From: Ruminococcus sp. | Lineage (GTDB): Bacteria > Bacillota > Clostridia > Oscillospirales > Ruminococcaceae | DNA length: 64,000 bases | Assembly: GCA_017626015.1 (NCBI GenBank) | Contig: JAGAJO010000012.1 | Span: 1 to 64,000, forward strand | Direction: 5' to 3' | In this document: piece after piece, positions 50,706-58,798 of the stretch | Layout: every line of letters starts with the position of its first letter | How positions within the stretch are numbered: the first letter of the stretch is position 1 | Made by a program: the position numbers and the translations under genes | The notes under the pieces: model-generated | Told to the model about the DNA's origin: nothing | Database searches by the model: none | What the model saw: the letters and a program-made list of their open reading frames with translations, nothing else

Positions 50706-53108
50706 TTATAGCCTTTTATATCCTCGTTGACGTCCATATATCGGAAAACGTATAGTTTCAACGTGTTCCCAGTCGGTCAGGATTGTATCTAACATAGCGT
50801 TAATCGCTCTCGTGTCGGTCTGTCGTATGCTGTTTTGATCCCTGCCTAAACACTCTGTCCAGACTTCAAGGGCGCATATTCGATCGCGCTGCACCAGCTT
50901 AACATTTTCAGTACCAATCTGTGTAGCCGTATTGATGCTGTTCCAGTAGATCTTGCGTTTGTCTAAACTCCACTCGCTCCAATCGGCTGGTATAGGTTTA
51001 TTTACAAATTCTTCAATCATACCAATTCTTGTATCATGTTCCTTATGTTTCTGTTGAGCTGTGCGTGCTGCATCTTCTATCTCCTTGCTAAGATTAAGCA
51101 GCTCTCCGGCTATCCAATACGCCCTTGCCTCAGCCCAAATCTGATTTATCGTGTACTCGTCAAGATCGTTCCAAACGCTCTTTTTTGCGCGGGATTCTTC
51201 ACAGTCGACCGGCCAATAGCGGCGCTCACCAGTCGGATCACGCAAAAACTCCTTGTCATTTGTTGTGCCGAAAAAAACACACCGCCGTTTGCGCTCTTCA
51301 GCGTTCCTTGCGTATGCAGCTCTGTAAATATCTGAATTGAGTGACAAAAACTGCTTTATTCGTTTTGTATCGGATTTATTAAATGCACCAAGTTCGCCGA
51401 TCTCTACTATCCACATACCCTGTAGCAGCTCCGCCGCCTCTTTACCCTCAAAGGAACTTATACTGTCATTAAACCAACCTTTAGCCATTTTCCTTAGTAT
51501 TGTTGATTTTCCTATACCCTGTTCTCCTACAAGAATAAGCATATTATCAAACTTTGTACCCGGAATCATGGCTCTTGCGATAGCTGCCACAAACATTTTG
51601 CGAGTCACTGTCCTTGTATATGGTATGTCCTCAGCTCCGAGATAATCAATAAACAGCGTATCAAGCCGCTTTACGTTATCCCATACCAAACTATTTATAA
51701 AGTCCTGCACTTCGTTAAAACTATGCTGTAACATATACATACTAAGAGCGTTATCAATGCTGCCTCTGTCTTTCAGTCCGTAAAATTTTTCTAAGTGCCA
51801 ATAAAGCCCCGATGAATCAGCGTCAGTCCACATCCTACGCATTTCAGAGTTATTCCAAGTGAGAGGGGCAAGCACTTCACCTCTACACGCAAATTCGTTA
51901 TATGCAAATTTGCCCTTTAGTGTAGGATCGTTATTAAGAATCAAAAGAAAATTATCAATCGTTTTCTTAATACCGTTTTTATCCCGTTCCAATTTTTCAA
52001 TCCAATCGGTACTAAAATCTGTGTCAGATGCGACATTTGCAAAATCAGCTTTTATCTGTTCAGCCTGTTCCCTGTTAAGTGTAGCCCTGCACCATTTGTC
52101 CTGCTCAGCAAAATCACACATCTTCAAATAAGATGGTAATTTTACTGTCGGTGTACAGTCTTTAACACCATCATCAAGATCGGCAAATTTGTGAAGTCTA
52201 ACAAGGTCAAAAGCGTTTACAAGCCTTTCACTGCATGGGTCTGTTGCATGATGGCTATACAAGAATTTCCCGTCATAGATAATAGCACCGCCTGTGGTCG
52301 AGCCGCCTAAATATGTATAGCGGTCAGTTGCGTTATCGACTGCCTCATATATTCCCGGCAGAAACTTTTCCATAGCCTGCTCAATCGTATATGTACGGCA
52401 GAATGCGCCTACAGTACCACCCTTTTCAAGCGGATCACCCTGTTTAACTGCAAGTTTCTGATATGATACAGCACCCGGAACTTGTGGCCATTGTGTATGA
52501 TCGTGCCAGTCTGCATAGCTGTTCAAAATGGTATCTGCTTTTGCAAGTGAACTTTCACTATCGACTTTGTAATAAAATTCAGCGTCCGAGCAGCATGACG
52601 GCCAATACATAAGCCTACTCACGTCAAACGTTGTCTTATCAGCCATCGCTATGCCTATTCGTTCAGCCAGTTTGCGTGCTATAGGCTCGTATTCATCAGC
52701 CGTTACAGCGCGGTCAAGTGGTATGATGATACGCAAACGGGGCTTTGACGGTATATGCTTGCGTGTGCTATAAATGCAATAACTGAACCCCAGAGCCTCA
52801 ACCCTTGCTGTGATATTGTCAGCTTGCCAACCGGGTATGTTATCAAAATCGAGCGTAACAATATCCCTACCTGTTACATTAGCCGCTTTGCGCCTATTAT
52901 CTTTCAATGTGCCTCCTACAAAGCCGCCTATGTCCTTTAGCGCGTCCTGCTGTGACTTAGGCATATTTATGTATTCAGCGTGTGTTTCCATGCTTACAAT
53001 GGGCTGTGAAAGCCGCTGATAGAGAGCTGGAATAGTTAATTGCTGATTATGCCATGCGATAGATTTACGGTTTGTACCTACAGCTATCGTTATTTGTCTA
53101 TCGTCCAA
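50706..53108 (-). CDS. VapE-type primase-helicase, replication protein of element A
   Basis: 800 residues from TTG 53108 (GGGGTG 7 nt upstream). The N-terminal archaeo-eukaryotic primase-like part has TGRDIVTLDFDNIPGW and RLRIIIPLDR (DxD and basic motifs). A linker follows, then a C-terminal virulence-associated-E superfamily helicase with Walker A GEQGIGKSTIL (K534), IVEIGELGAF, and FFGTTNDKEFLRDPTGERR. It should initiate and prime element replication at the adjacent iterons. Phage satellites use the same kind of protein. Confidence 0.88.
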   Translation of the reverse strand: MDDRQITIAVGTNRKSIAWHNQQLTIPALYQRLSQPIVSMETHAEYINMPKSQQDALKDIGGFVGGTLKDNRRKAANVTGRDIVTLDFDNIPGWQADNITARVEALGFSYCIYSTRKHIPSKPRLRIIIPLDRAVTADEYEPIARKLAERIGIAMADKTTFDVSRLMYWPSCCSDAEFYYKVDSESSLAKADTILNSYADWHDHTQWPQVPGAVSYQKLAVKQGDPLEKGGTVGAFCRTYTIEQAMEKFLPGIYEAVDNATDRYTYLGGSTTGGAIIYDGKFLYSHHATDPCSERLVNAFDLVRLHKFADLDDGVKDCTPTVKLPSYLKMCDFAEQDKWCRATLNREQAEQIKADFANVASDTDFSTDWIEKLERDKNGIKKTIDNFLLILNNDPTLKGKFAYNEFACRGEVLAPLTWNNSEMRRMWTDADSSGLYWHLEKFYGLKDRGSIDNALSMYMLQHSFNEVQDFINSLVWDNVKRLDTLFIDYLGAEDIPYTRTVTRKMFVAAIARAMIPGTKFDNMLILVGEQGIGKSTILRKMAKGWFNDSISSFEGKEAAELLQGMWIVEIGELGAFNKSDTKRIKQFLSLNSDIYRAAYARNAEERKRRCVFFGTTNDKEFLRDPTGERRYWPVDCEESRAKKSVWNDLDEYTINQIWAEARAYWIAGELLNLSKEIEDAARTAQQKHKEHDTRIGMIEEFVNKPIPADWSEWSLDKRKIYWNSINTATQIGTENVKLVQRDRICALEVWTECLGRDQNSIRQTDTRAINAMLDTILTDWEHVETIRFPIYGRQRGYKRL

Positions 53109-53114
53109 GGCAGA

Positions 53115-53361
53115 TCACCCCTTTACGCTAATGGGCTGAATACCACTACTGTTTGTTTTACTGTTTTCTACAGCGAGATAATTGCTATCGAAATAATCTG
53201 CCACGCTTTGCTGATTGATTAATATTTTCGACCTTCCAATGCGTGTAGCTTTAACTGCCACTAAGTGCAAGCTGTCGGGCATAGTGCTGTGTAATGCCCC
53301 ATCTTTCGGCTGTTTCTCTAATGCCGAGCATGATGGGCTTTTCAATAATGTTGCTGCTCAT
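53115..53361 (-). pseudogene. Excisionase gene with internal frameshift
   Basis: From ATG 53361 (GAGG 5 nt upstream) the frame encodes MSSNIIEKPIMLGIRETAER and WGITQHYARQLALSG, an excisionase-type winged helix, then meets TAA at 53251-53253. The expected continuation AVKATRIGRSKILINQQSVA is in the +1 frame and runs to 53115. Alignment with the intact element B excisionase (RQL..KIKYIRAGRKVLIN) puts the break at 53254-53262. Either a disabling indel, a sequencing error, or recoding. Without it, excision of element A may be impaired. Confidence 0.7.
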
Positions 53362-53417
53362 GTTTTCCTCACTTCCTGCTGTTGTGTAGCCATGCTTCTA
53401 TTTATTATTCGCTGATG

Positions 53418-53612
53418 TTATACCACATCAATGGACTGCTCATTTGCCGTAATCTCCGATATAGCTTTTTCAAAAGCCGCCTTATCGGTATCGGAAAGTT
53501 CAAAACGCAGCTTACGCATAACCGTGTTTTCGTGAATGCCTAAAATTGATGCGATTTGCCAATACGGAATCTTCAACCTTTTTAATTCTTTTCTAAGTTT
53601 TTCGTTTGCCAT
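53418..53612 (-). CDS. Small HTH protein, first gene of element A replication operon
   Basis: 64 residues from ATG 53612 (AGGAGGAAA upstream): EKLRKELKRLKIPYWQIASI and LGIHENTVMRKLRFE form a compact HTH. It is divergent from the CI-like repressor and in the position of a Cro/Str-type regulator. 56 bp separate it from the excisionase gene. Confidence 0.7.
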   Translation of the reverse strand: MANEKLRKELKRLKIPYWQIASILGIHENTVMRKLRFELSDTDKAAFEKAISEITANEQSIDVV

Positions 53613-53674
53613 AAAATTTCCTCCTAAAAATGTTGTTGTGGCGGTTGACATAGGTAAATAAATATGTTATAATT

Positions 53675-53803
53675 AGATAAAATGATGATTGTGATTATCT
53701 AATGATATAATTATATCACATAATTTCTTAGAAAACGAAAAATATCTAAAGATTTTATTATCTGATAATTGACATATTAAATTATCATATTCGATAATGG
53801 AGG
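53675..53803. promoter_or_regulatory. Switch region of element A with repeated TTATC sites
   Basis: The divergent interval contains several related palindromes: TTAGATAA...TTATCTAA (about 53677-53703), TTATCTGATAA (53758-53768) and TTATC-N6-GATAA (53782-53797). A + strand TTGACA with GATAAT 18 bp on (53769-53798) overlaps the last one. They are the likely operators of the repressor at 53797-54510. Confidence 0.6.
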
Positions 53804-54510
53804 CTGTATATGGACGCAAAAAAACTTTATCAGAACGGCTTGGAATTCTTGTTGAACAAAAACAAGACAAGGACTATACTTTAAATCTTGTTAAACAATG
53901 TGAGGCTATGGGGATAAACTATCAGACTTTCCAACACTATTATAAAGGGATTAGCAGTTGCTCTATAGATAATTTAATAAAAATTGCTGATTATTACAAT
54001 ACATCTTGCGATTACCTCTTAGGCAGAGCAAAAGATAAGACAAGAAGTCCAGAGGCACAAGACGTTGAAAAAATAACCGGACTTAGCGGAAAAAGCGTTG
54101 AAACGCTTATGGAGAAAGATATTGCAATTATTGATAATAGCGATGATTGTGAAAAGAGCGTTATGAAGATAGAAAAAGCTCGTCGTGCCGTCCTTATAAA
54201 AGTCCTTGATTTATTGATAGAAGATTATGCTGATAATTATCGTGATCCGCTTTTAGGTTCAGAGCATTCAGTGTTACGAGGTATAATTGATTTTCTGAAT
54301 ATTGATCCCTCAAAATTTGACGACTCAGAATTTTTTGTGGATCGAGATACCAAACTTCATAAAGTATCTGCGAATAGTGCAATATCAGATTTCAAAGAGT
54401 ATGATCCTGCATTTGTTACATCAATAGATATGGGAAAACTTGTTGATATAGTTCTTGCAGACGAAATAAAAAAAGCTCTGATCAATATCAGATCAAAGCA
54501 AACCCAATAA
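53797..54510 (+). CDS. CI-like XRE repressor of element A
   Basis: About 237 residues. The N-terminal HTH (LVKQCEAMGINYQTFQHYYK; then IDNLIKIADYYNTSCDYLLG) is followed by a C-terminal helical regulatory domain. Start problem: the in-frame ATG 53797 has no ribosome site, whereas ATG 53810 has GGAGG 6 nt upstream but is one frame off. The frames meet at a run of seven A (53818-53824), where a -1 shift or an eighth A would give MDAKKTLSERLGILVEQ. The reported coordinates use the uninterrupted frame. It should hold the element dormant. Confidence 0.8.
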   Translation: MEAVYGRKKTLSERLGILVEQKQDKDYTLNLVKQCEAMGINYQTFQHYYKGISSCSIDNLIKIADYYNTSCDYLLGRAKDKTRSPEAQDVEKITGLSGKSVETLMEKDIAIIDNSDDCEKSVMKIEKARRAVLIKVLDLLIEDYADNYRDPLLGSEHSVLRGIIDFLNIDPSKFDDSEFFVDRDTKLHKVSANSAISDFKEYDPAFVTSIDMGKLVDIVLADEIKKALINIRSKQTQ

Positions 54511-54512
54511 AA

Positions 54513-54542
54513 AACCGCCTTGCACGCCAATGCAAGACGGTT
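54513..54542. terminator. Hairpin after the repressor
   Basis: AACCGCCTTGCA (54513-54524) pairs with TGCAAGACGGTT (54531-54542) with one mismatch. The T-run is on the minus-strand side. Element B has a comparable hairpin at about 63301-63333. Confidence 0.5.
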
Positions 54543-54650
54543 AGTTATACAGCTTTACCCGAATGTGGATAAAACGTGCTACACAACATCATTATTATAT
54601 CATAATAATCCGTTCAGGTCAAGCACAAAATTATGAACGGAGGTATTTTT

Positions 54651-56147
54651 ATGGCTAACATCACACCACGCAAAAACAAAAGCGGAGAGATCGTGTCATA
54701 TCGTATTCGTGTTGCAAGAGGTTACACTGCTCAGGGCGAAAAGCTAAAGCCCTACGAAAGGACCTGGAAACCCGATAAAGGTATGACAAAAAGACAGGTA
54801 GAAAAAGAACTTAATAGGCAAGCTGCTCTGTTTGAAGAACAGTGTAAACAGGGCTTGACAGGAGACAGCAAGCAAAAATTTGGTGCATATGCCGCATACG
54901 TGCTTGATCTTAAAGAACAGCGTGGAGAGCTTAGACATCACACCGTTGTGAGGTATCGAGAGCTGCTTAAGCGTATCAATGCCGGTATAGGGCATATCAA
55001 GTTGCAAGATCTACGCCCTCAGCACCTGAATCAGCTTTACGAACAGTTAGGCAAAAACGGACTGCGTAAGGATGCTCAAAAAGCTATTGTAAAGGACGGT
55101 GTAAAGCTATCTGATATGATACACAAAGCGGGTTTTAGTAATGTGGAGCTGTTTTTGAAAGAACAAGTGCATTTATCTGTAGCAACATACCGAAACGCCG
55201 CAAACGGTAAGAGCGTAACTCTTGAGAGTGCGAACAAGTTAGCCACCGCCCTCGATACTGACGTTAAAAAGCTGTTCAATCTTGTAACCGACAGCCGCCC
55301 CTTATCATCTAAAACAGTAAGAGAACATCATGTTTTGATACACCTCATTCTGGAGCAGGCAGTAAGAGAGATGATAATACCATTCAACACCGCTGACAGA
55401 GCCACACCGCCAAAAGCCGATAAACCAAAAGCAAATTACTTTGAACAGGACGAGATCACAGCTATATTGCAGGCGGCTGAAAGCATACCGCTCAAATGGA
55501 AAACAATATTGCACCTCATGCTTGTAACAGGCGGCAGGCGCGGTGAGGTATTAGGGCTGACGTGGGATTGCATTGATTTTACATTCAGTCGTATTCACAT
55601 TGAAAAGACAGTCAACTATGAGGCTGATGTGGGAATATACGTTGATACTACCAAAACCGACAAATCAACCCGATGGATAAAGCTCCCTGCTAATACAATG
55701 CAGCTGCTACACCAATACAAGACAGAGTATTATGATCCTCTGCGTACCGTAAGCAGTAAGAGCTGGACGGTAATAAAAGATAAAAACGGTATGATCCATA
55801 ATGATTTTCTGTTTGTACAGGACAGCGGCGAGAACATAGGCGCACCAATGCACCCAGACAGCGTGACAGGCTACTGCAACAACTTTTCGGATAAATACAA
55901 TCTAAAGCATATCAACCCTCACGCATTCAGACACAGCGCGGCAAGCCTGCTTTACTTTGCCGGAATGGACACTATCAGTATATCATCATATTTAGGTCAT
56001 GCCGCACCGAGTACAACACAAAACCTGTATGCTCACGTTATGCAAGAGGCTGAGAGCCGTATAGCTGCTGCTATGGGCGAGATCGTTATAACACAGCGCA
56101 TACAAGCTATCAGGAAGATAAACAGGATCAGCCTAAAGCAGGCATGA
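54651..56147 (+). CDS. int: Tyrosine integrase of element A with inserted HTH domain
   Basis: 498 residues from ATG 54651 (GGAGG upstream). The order is: N-terminal arm-binding domain (1-60, MANITPRKNKSGEIVSYRIR); SAM-like core-binding domain (about 78-130 and 218-255) interrupted by about 80 residues containing an XRE-like HTH (VKLSDMIHKA ... GKSVTLESANKLATALD, about 150-205); and catalytic domain with R296 (TGGRRGE), H424-R427 (HAFRH), H450 (YLGHA) and nucleophile Y460 (NLYAH). Integrates at tRNA-fMet. Element B encodes a close relative. Confidence 0.93.
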   Translation: MANITPRKNKSGEIVSYRIRVARGYTAQGEKLKPYERTWKPDKGMTKRQVEKELNRQAALFEEQCKQGLTGDSKQKFGAYAAYVLDLKEQRGELRHHTVVRYRELLKRINAGIGHIKLQDLRPQHLNQLYEQLGKNGLRKDAQKAIVKDGVKLSDMIHKAGFSNVELFLKEQVHLSVATYRNAANGKSVTLESANKLATALDTDVKKLFNLVTDSRPLSSKTVREHHVLIHLILEQAVREMIIPFNTADRATPPKADKPKANYFEQDEITAILQAAESIPLKWKTILHLMLVTGGRRGEVLGLTWDCIDFTFSRIHIEKTVNYEADVGIYVDTTKTDKSTRWIKLPANTMQLLHQYKTEYYDPLRTVSSKSWTVIKDKNGMIHNDFLFVQDSGENIGAPMHPDSVTGYCNNFSDKYNLKHINPHAFRHSAASLLYFAGMDTISISSYLGHAAPSTTQNLYAHVMQEAESRIAAAMGEIVITQRIQAIRKINRISLKQA

Positions 56148-56163
56148 ACACAGGATAAAATAC

Positions 56164-56197
56164 AAAGAGTGAGGACGTAAAATCTTCACTCTTTTTC
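56164..56197 (+). terminator. Integrase terminator (element A)
   Basis: AAAGAGTGA (56164-56172) with TCACTCTTT (56186-56194), then TTC. Confidence 0.82.
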
Positions 56198-56223
56198 GTA
56201 TCTTATCATAACTTTTAAAGCCC

Positions 56224-56244
56224 TTAGTGCCCTAATAGTGCCCT
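56224..56244. promoter_or_regulatory. Probable integrase arm-type sites, right end of element A
   Basis: TTAGTGCCCT (56224-56233) and ATAGTGCCCT (56235-56244) repeat with an 11-bp period, matching the left-end copies at 46011-46031. A terminator-like stem (AAAAGCAC...GTGCTTTT, 56268-56312) lies between these sites and the att repeat. Confidence 0.6.
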
Positions 56245-56315
56245 AAGCAAGTTATTCTGTACAAAATAAAAAGCACATAACATAGCGGAAACCGCATAAT
56301 TACGTGCTTTTTTAG

Positions 56316-56360
56316 TGGTTGCGGGAGCAGGATTTGAACCTACGACATTCGGGTTATGAG
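56316..56360 (-). repeat. Internal attachment site: second tRNA-fMet 3' half
   Basis: 45 bp identical to 45850-45894 except A at 56347 in place of C at 45881 (variable-loop position). The DNA to its right does not complete a tRNA. It is the junction between elements A and B: right att of A and left att of B. Confidence 0.85.
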
Positions 56361-56843
56361 TTGCATAAAATCCTTTTTGTAAGTTTTAGTAATGTTGAGT
56401 AAACCGCCATTTTACGCACTTTTGATGATGTCATCATTTAGTATCATTTATTGTTTTTCTGTCCAGTTTTGCAAAATACTTGGACAAGACTTGGACAAAA
56501 ACAAGTCCACTTTTTTGGATAGATTAAAATTATAACTACTATTTTTTATCGGGACTTCTGTATTAGATATTCCGGAACTGCGGTTTGCGGGTCAAGTATC
56601 ATAACATCTATCAGAAAGCATTCTAAGCGGGTTTTGTACTGATAGGGTAAATTTTACGCTGAACACTACAAAACACCGTACAGCGCATTCTAGACGGCAT
56701 AGAGAGCGAATTAATCAGATACATATAAATTTAGCGGGCTTGATACTTTTCAAACCCGCTCTTTTCTTATTCGGTTTCGTTATCACGTTACAGCTTCCTT
56801 AATAGACATAACTACAAAACGTTAAGACTTTCACCCCTCTTAA
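56361..56843. promoter_or_regulatory. Left end of element B with arm-type repeats; otherwise non-coding
   Basis: ACTTGGACAA occurs at 56478-56487 and 56489-56498, an 11-bp period, with a further partial copy (ACAAGTCCAC) at 56501-56510. These are probably arm sites for element B's integrase, with a sequence unlike element A's AGTGCCCT. GCGCATTCTAGACGG near 56689 resembles motifs at the left of A. No gene in this 480-bp stretch. Confidence 0.5.
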
Positions 56844-57587
56844 CTATTCCGCTTCAATAATATTGATATACCTTTCAAGTTCCGATATTTCATAATCGGC
56901 AATTAAGCTTGTAAGCATATCCGCTGAACCGGTCAGGCGGTAATCGTCAAAGCAATCGTAATATTTTACTCTGTCTGTAAATTTAATATTGACCGGAAGT
57001 AATCCGTTCTTCATCAGCTCAAAATTAAGCAGAAGTCTGCCCGTTCTGCCGTTGCCGTCAATGAACGGGTGAATACTTTCAAATTTCAGATGAAGTAAAG
57101 CCGCTGCCGAAATTACATCTGCCGTACCTATCATCTCGTTATGATCAATAATAAGCTGTTCCATTTCTTTTGGGACAAGATAAGGCTGGGGCGGAGTATA
57201 CTCAGAGCCCATAATCATAACGGGAACACGCCTGTAAATGCCTCTGTTTTCTCTGTCCGCCATAAGCACTAAAGAATGGATCTCTTTTATTACACGCTCT
57301 GAAAGCTCAGTTTTTCTATCTGCAATTTCTAAAATATAATCAAATGCGTCCTTATGCCCGATAGCCTCCAAATGCTCTTTGATAGGCTTTTCGGCAATGG
57401 TTATGCCCTCGCTCAATATCATAGCTGTTTCACGTAATGTAAGGGTGCTTCCCTCTATGGCGTTGGAGTTATACGTGTTACTTACTGTAAATTCATCTCT
57501 CAGCCGTTTTAGTTCTCCCTCATTAAGCGGGCGCAGGTCTGCAAGCTTTTCTTTAAGCTCGTATATTTTTTTCAGTTTATCGTTCAT
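56844..57587 (-). CDS. Fic-domain protein with N-terminal inhibitory motif
   Basis: 247 residues with the complete Fic motif HPFIDGNGRTGR (H173 to R184) and the flap region MGSEYTPPQPY. The class II inhibitory helix motif S-x-x-x-E-G is present at S41-G46 (SNAIEG). Fic enzymes usually transfer AMP to a target hydroxyl; here the target is unknown. ATG 57587 overlaps the stop of the RHH gene (ATGA), so they are translationally coupled. It occupies the place of DUF4160-DUF2442 in element A. Confidence 0.9.
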   Translation of the reverse strand: MNDKLKKIYELKEKLADLRPLNEGELKRLRDEFTVSNTYNSNAIEGSTLTLRETAMILSEGITIAEKPIKEHLEAIGHKDAFDYILEIADRKTELSERVIKEIHSLVLMADRENRGIYRRVPVMIMGSEYTPPQPYLVPKEMEQLIIDHNEMIGTADVISAAALLHLKFESIHPFIDGNGRTGRLLLNFELMKNGLLPVNIKFTDRVKYYDCFDDYRLTGSADMLTSLIADYEISELERYINIIEAE

Positions 57588-57781
57588 TCGTCTGTACCGT
57601 CCTTTTCACCGATTTTCTCCAAAACATAGTCTTTAAGTACAGCGTTTGCAGTTTTACCCTGTTCTGTTGCATACTGCTTGAATTTTTCCGCTTGCTCTTT
57701 TCTTACCTTGCAGCCTAGTACTGACATATTAGCCTTGTCCCATTTATCACGGGACTTCTTTTGTGCATTACTTACTGCCAT
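57584..57781 (-). CDS. Ribbon-helix-helix-like DNA-binding protein (element B)
   Basis: 65 residues from ATG 57781 (GGTGG upstream): SRDKWDKANMSVLGCKVRKE then QAEKFKQYATEQGKTANAVL, homologous to the element A protein at 47810-48007 (K-W-D-x-x-N-M, CxxRKEQ, GxTANxxxK). Operators are probably the GGTTAACAG-type sites at 57825-57906. Coupled to fic by a 4-bp overlap. Confidence 0.8.
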   Translation of the reverse strand: MAVSNAQKKSRDKWDKANMSVLGCKVRKEQAEKFKQYATEQGKTANAVLKDYVLEKIGEKDGTDE

Positions 57782-57824
57782 AACTAGCACCACCTTTCCT
57801 TATACTATTATAGCATAATTTCAG

Positions 57825-57912
57825 TACGGTTAACAGTAGCATAATAAACAAAAATATACGGTTAACTTTATACACTTTACCTATTGAAATCTACGGTAAA
57901 CAGTAGTATAAT
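57825..57912. promoter_or_regulatory. Divergent promoters with GGTTAAC operators (element B)
   Basis: Three related sites: TACGGTTAACAGTA (57825-57838), TACGGTTAAC (57857-57866) and CTACGGTAAACAGTAG (57891-57906). The last fills the 17-bp spacer between TTGAAA (57884-57889) and TATAAT (57907-57912), exactly as the CACTGT palindrome does in element A. A minus-strand promoter for RHH-fic lies toward 57800-57815. Confidence 0.72.
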
Positions 57913-57966
57913 ATAGATACAGTCAAGGGAAACCCCGAGACAAACCAAAACAAGGAGGACACCACA

Positions 57967-58392
57967 ATGACAAGAAATTCAAAGTCCAGAGTAATGACGA
58001 TCGCAAACAAGCTTGTCGGCAAAGGTTACAGCCGCCGTCTGGCAATGGTCAAGGCTTGGATAATCGCCAAAGCTGAAAGGCTGTCTGTAAGAGTTGCGGG
58101 AACATCTTTCGGAGATCGTCAGAACATTTTGAAAGCGATCGACGGCAAGCCCGCTCAGATCAAGCTTAAGCACGAAACAGACAACCTTGCAGACCGTAAC
58201 GCAGTAAGCGTGTGGGTATTCGCAGAGGGAACAAGAGGCTACTATAAAGTGGGCTATCTGCCTAAGCTGGTAGCCGCTGTGATCGCTCCGCTGCTCGATA
58301 AGGGCGTTGACCTGAACCCCGATAGCTTCCACGTTACGGGAGCATTCAGAGCGGGTTTCAGTCTCGGAGCAAGGTTACAGCTTGCAGTATAA
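57967..58392 (+). CDS. HIRAN-domain protein
   Basis: 141 residues. A basic helical start (YSRRLAMVKAWIIAKAERLS) leads into a HIRAN domain: RVAGTSFGDRQNILKAI, IKLKHETDNLADRNAVSVW, and KVGYLPKLVAAVIAPLLDKG. HIRAN domains bind DNA ends or are fused to helicases and nucleases; stand-alone versions are frequent in mobile elements. First gene under the operator-controlled promoter of element B, in the position of the 48215-48490 gene of A but not homologous. Confidence 0.85.
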   Translation: MTRNSKSRVMTIANKLVGKGYSRRLAMVKAWIIAKAERLSVRVAGTSFGDRQNILKAIDGKPAQIKLKHETDNLADRNAVSVWVFAEGTRGYYKVGYLPKLVAAVIAPLLDKGVDLNPDSFHVTGAFRAGFSLGARLQLAV

Positions 58393-58403
58393 AAGAAAAG
58401 AGC

Positions 58404-58497
58404 CTTATATAACCCACCGACCAAAGCAGTTATATAAGACCCAGTAACGGACATTCAGCCCTTGAATATAATATAGCACATTCGAGGGTGGTTTGTC
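58404..58497 (+). ncRNA. Structured RNA element between two small genes (element B)
   Basis: Hairpin 1: CTTATATAAC (58404-58413) with GTTATATAAG (58429-58438), 10 bp, loop CCACCGACCAAAGCA. Hairpin 2: GACATTCAGCCCT (58450-58462) with AGGGTGGTTTGTC (58485-58497), imperfect, loop with TTGAATATAATATAGCACAT. It is homologous to 48502-48594; two C-G pairs of A's hairpin 1 are T-A pairs here. Confidence 0.58.
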
Positions 58498-58524
58498 AAG
58501 ACTTAATTTGAAAGGACAGAAAAA

Positions 58525-58791
58525 ATGTTTAAAATCAAGATTTCTTCGGAAGATTACCCGACAGTGTCAGAGGCTCAAAAAGCGGCAAAAGAGGCAGACA
58601 TATTAAGTCAGCAGGCTATAGAATTATTCCTCTCTAAGCCTGTAAAACACGTTCTCTTTGAACTTTCCTGCCGTTATAGGAATGAAAATTCACCGTTTCT
58701 TATGTTCCTGAATGTTTTTAATTACGGTTACATATTGGGCAAGCGATCTGAGCGTGCAAGGCGGAAAAAGGCGTTACAAGCCAATACATAA
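58525..58791 (+). CDS. Small element protein with C-terminal YGYILGKRSER motif
   Basis: 88 residues, helical, ending FNYGYILGKRSERARRKK. This motif and the position just after the structured RNA match the element A gene at 48622-49188, though the N-terminal parts do not align. GAAAGGA precedes ATG 58525. Function unknown. Confidence 0.7.
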   Translation: MFKIKISSEDYPTVSEAQKAAKEADILSQQAIELFLSKPVKHVLFELSCRYRNENSPFLMFLNVFNYGYILGKRSERARRKKALQANT

Positions 58792-58798
58792 AATCTAA

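Noticed and set aside
53115-53345. Stand-alone 76-residue protein
   Set aside because: Its first third is an out-of-frame reading of the excisionase gene; only the C-terminal part is excisionase-like.
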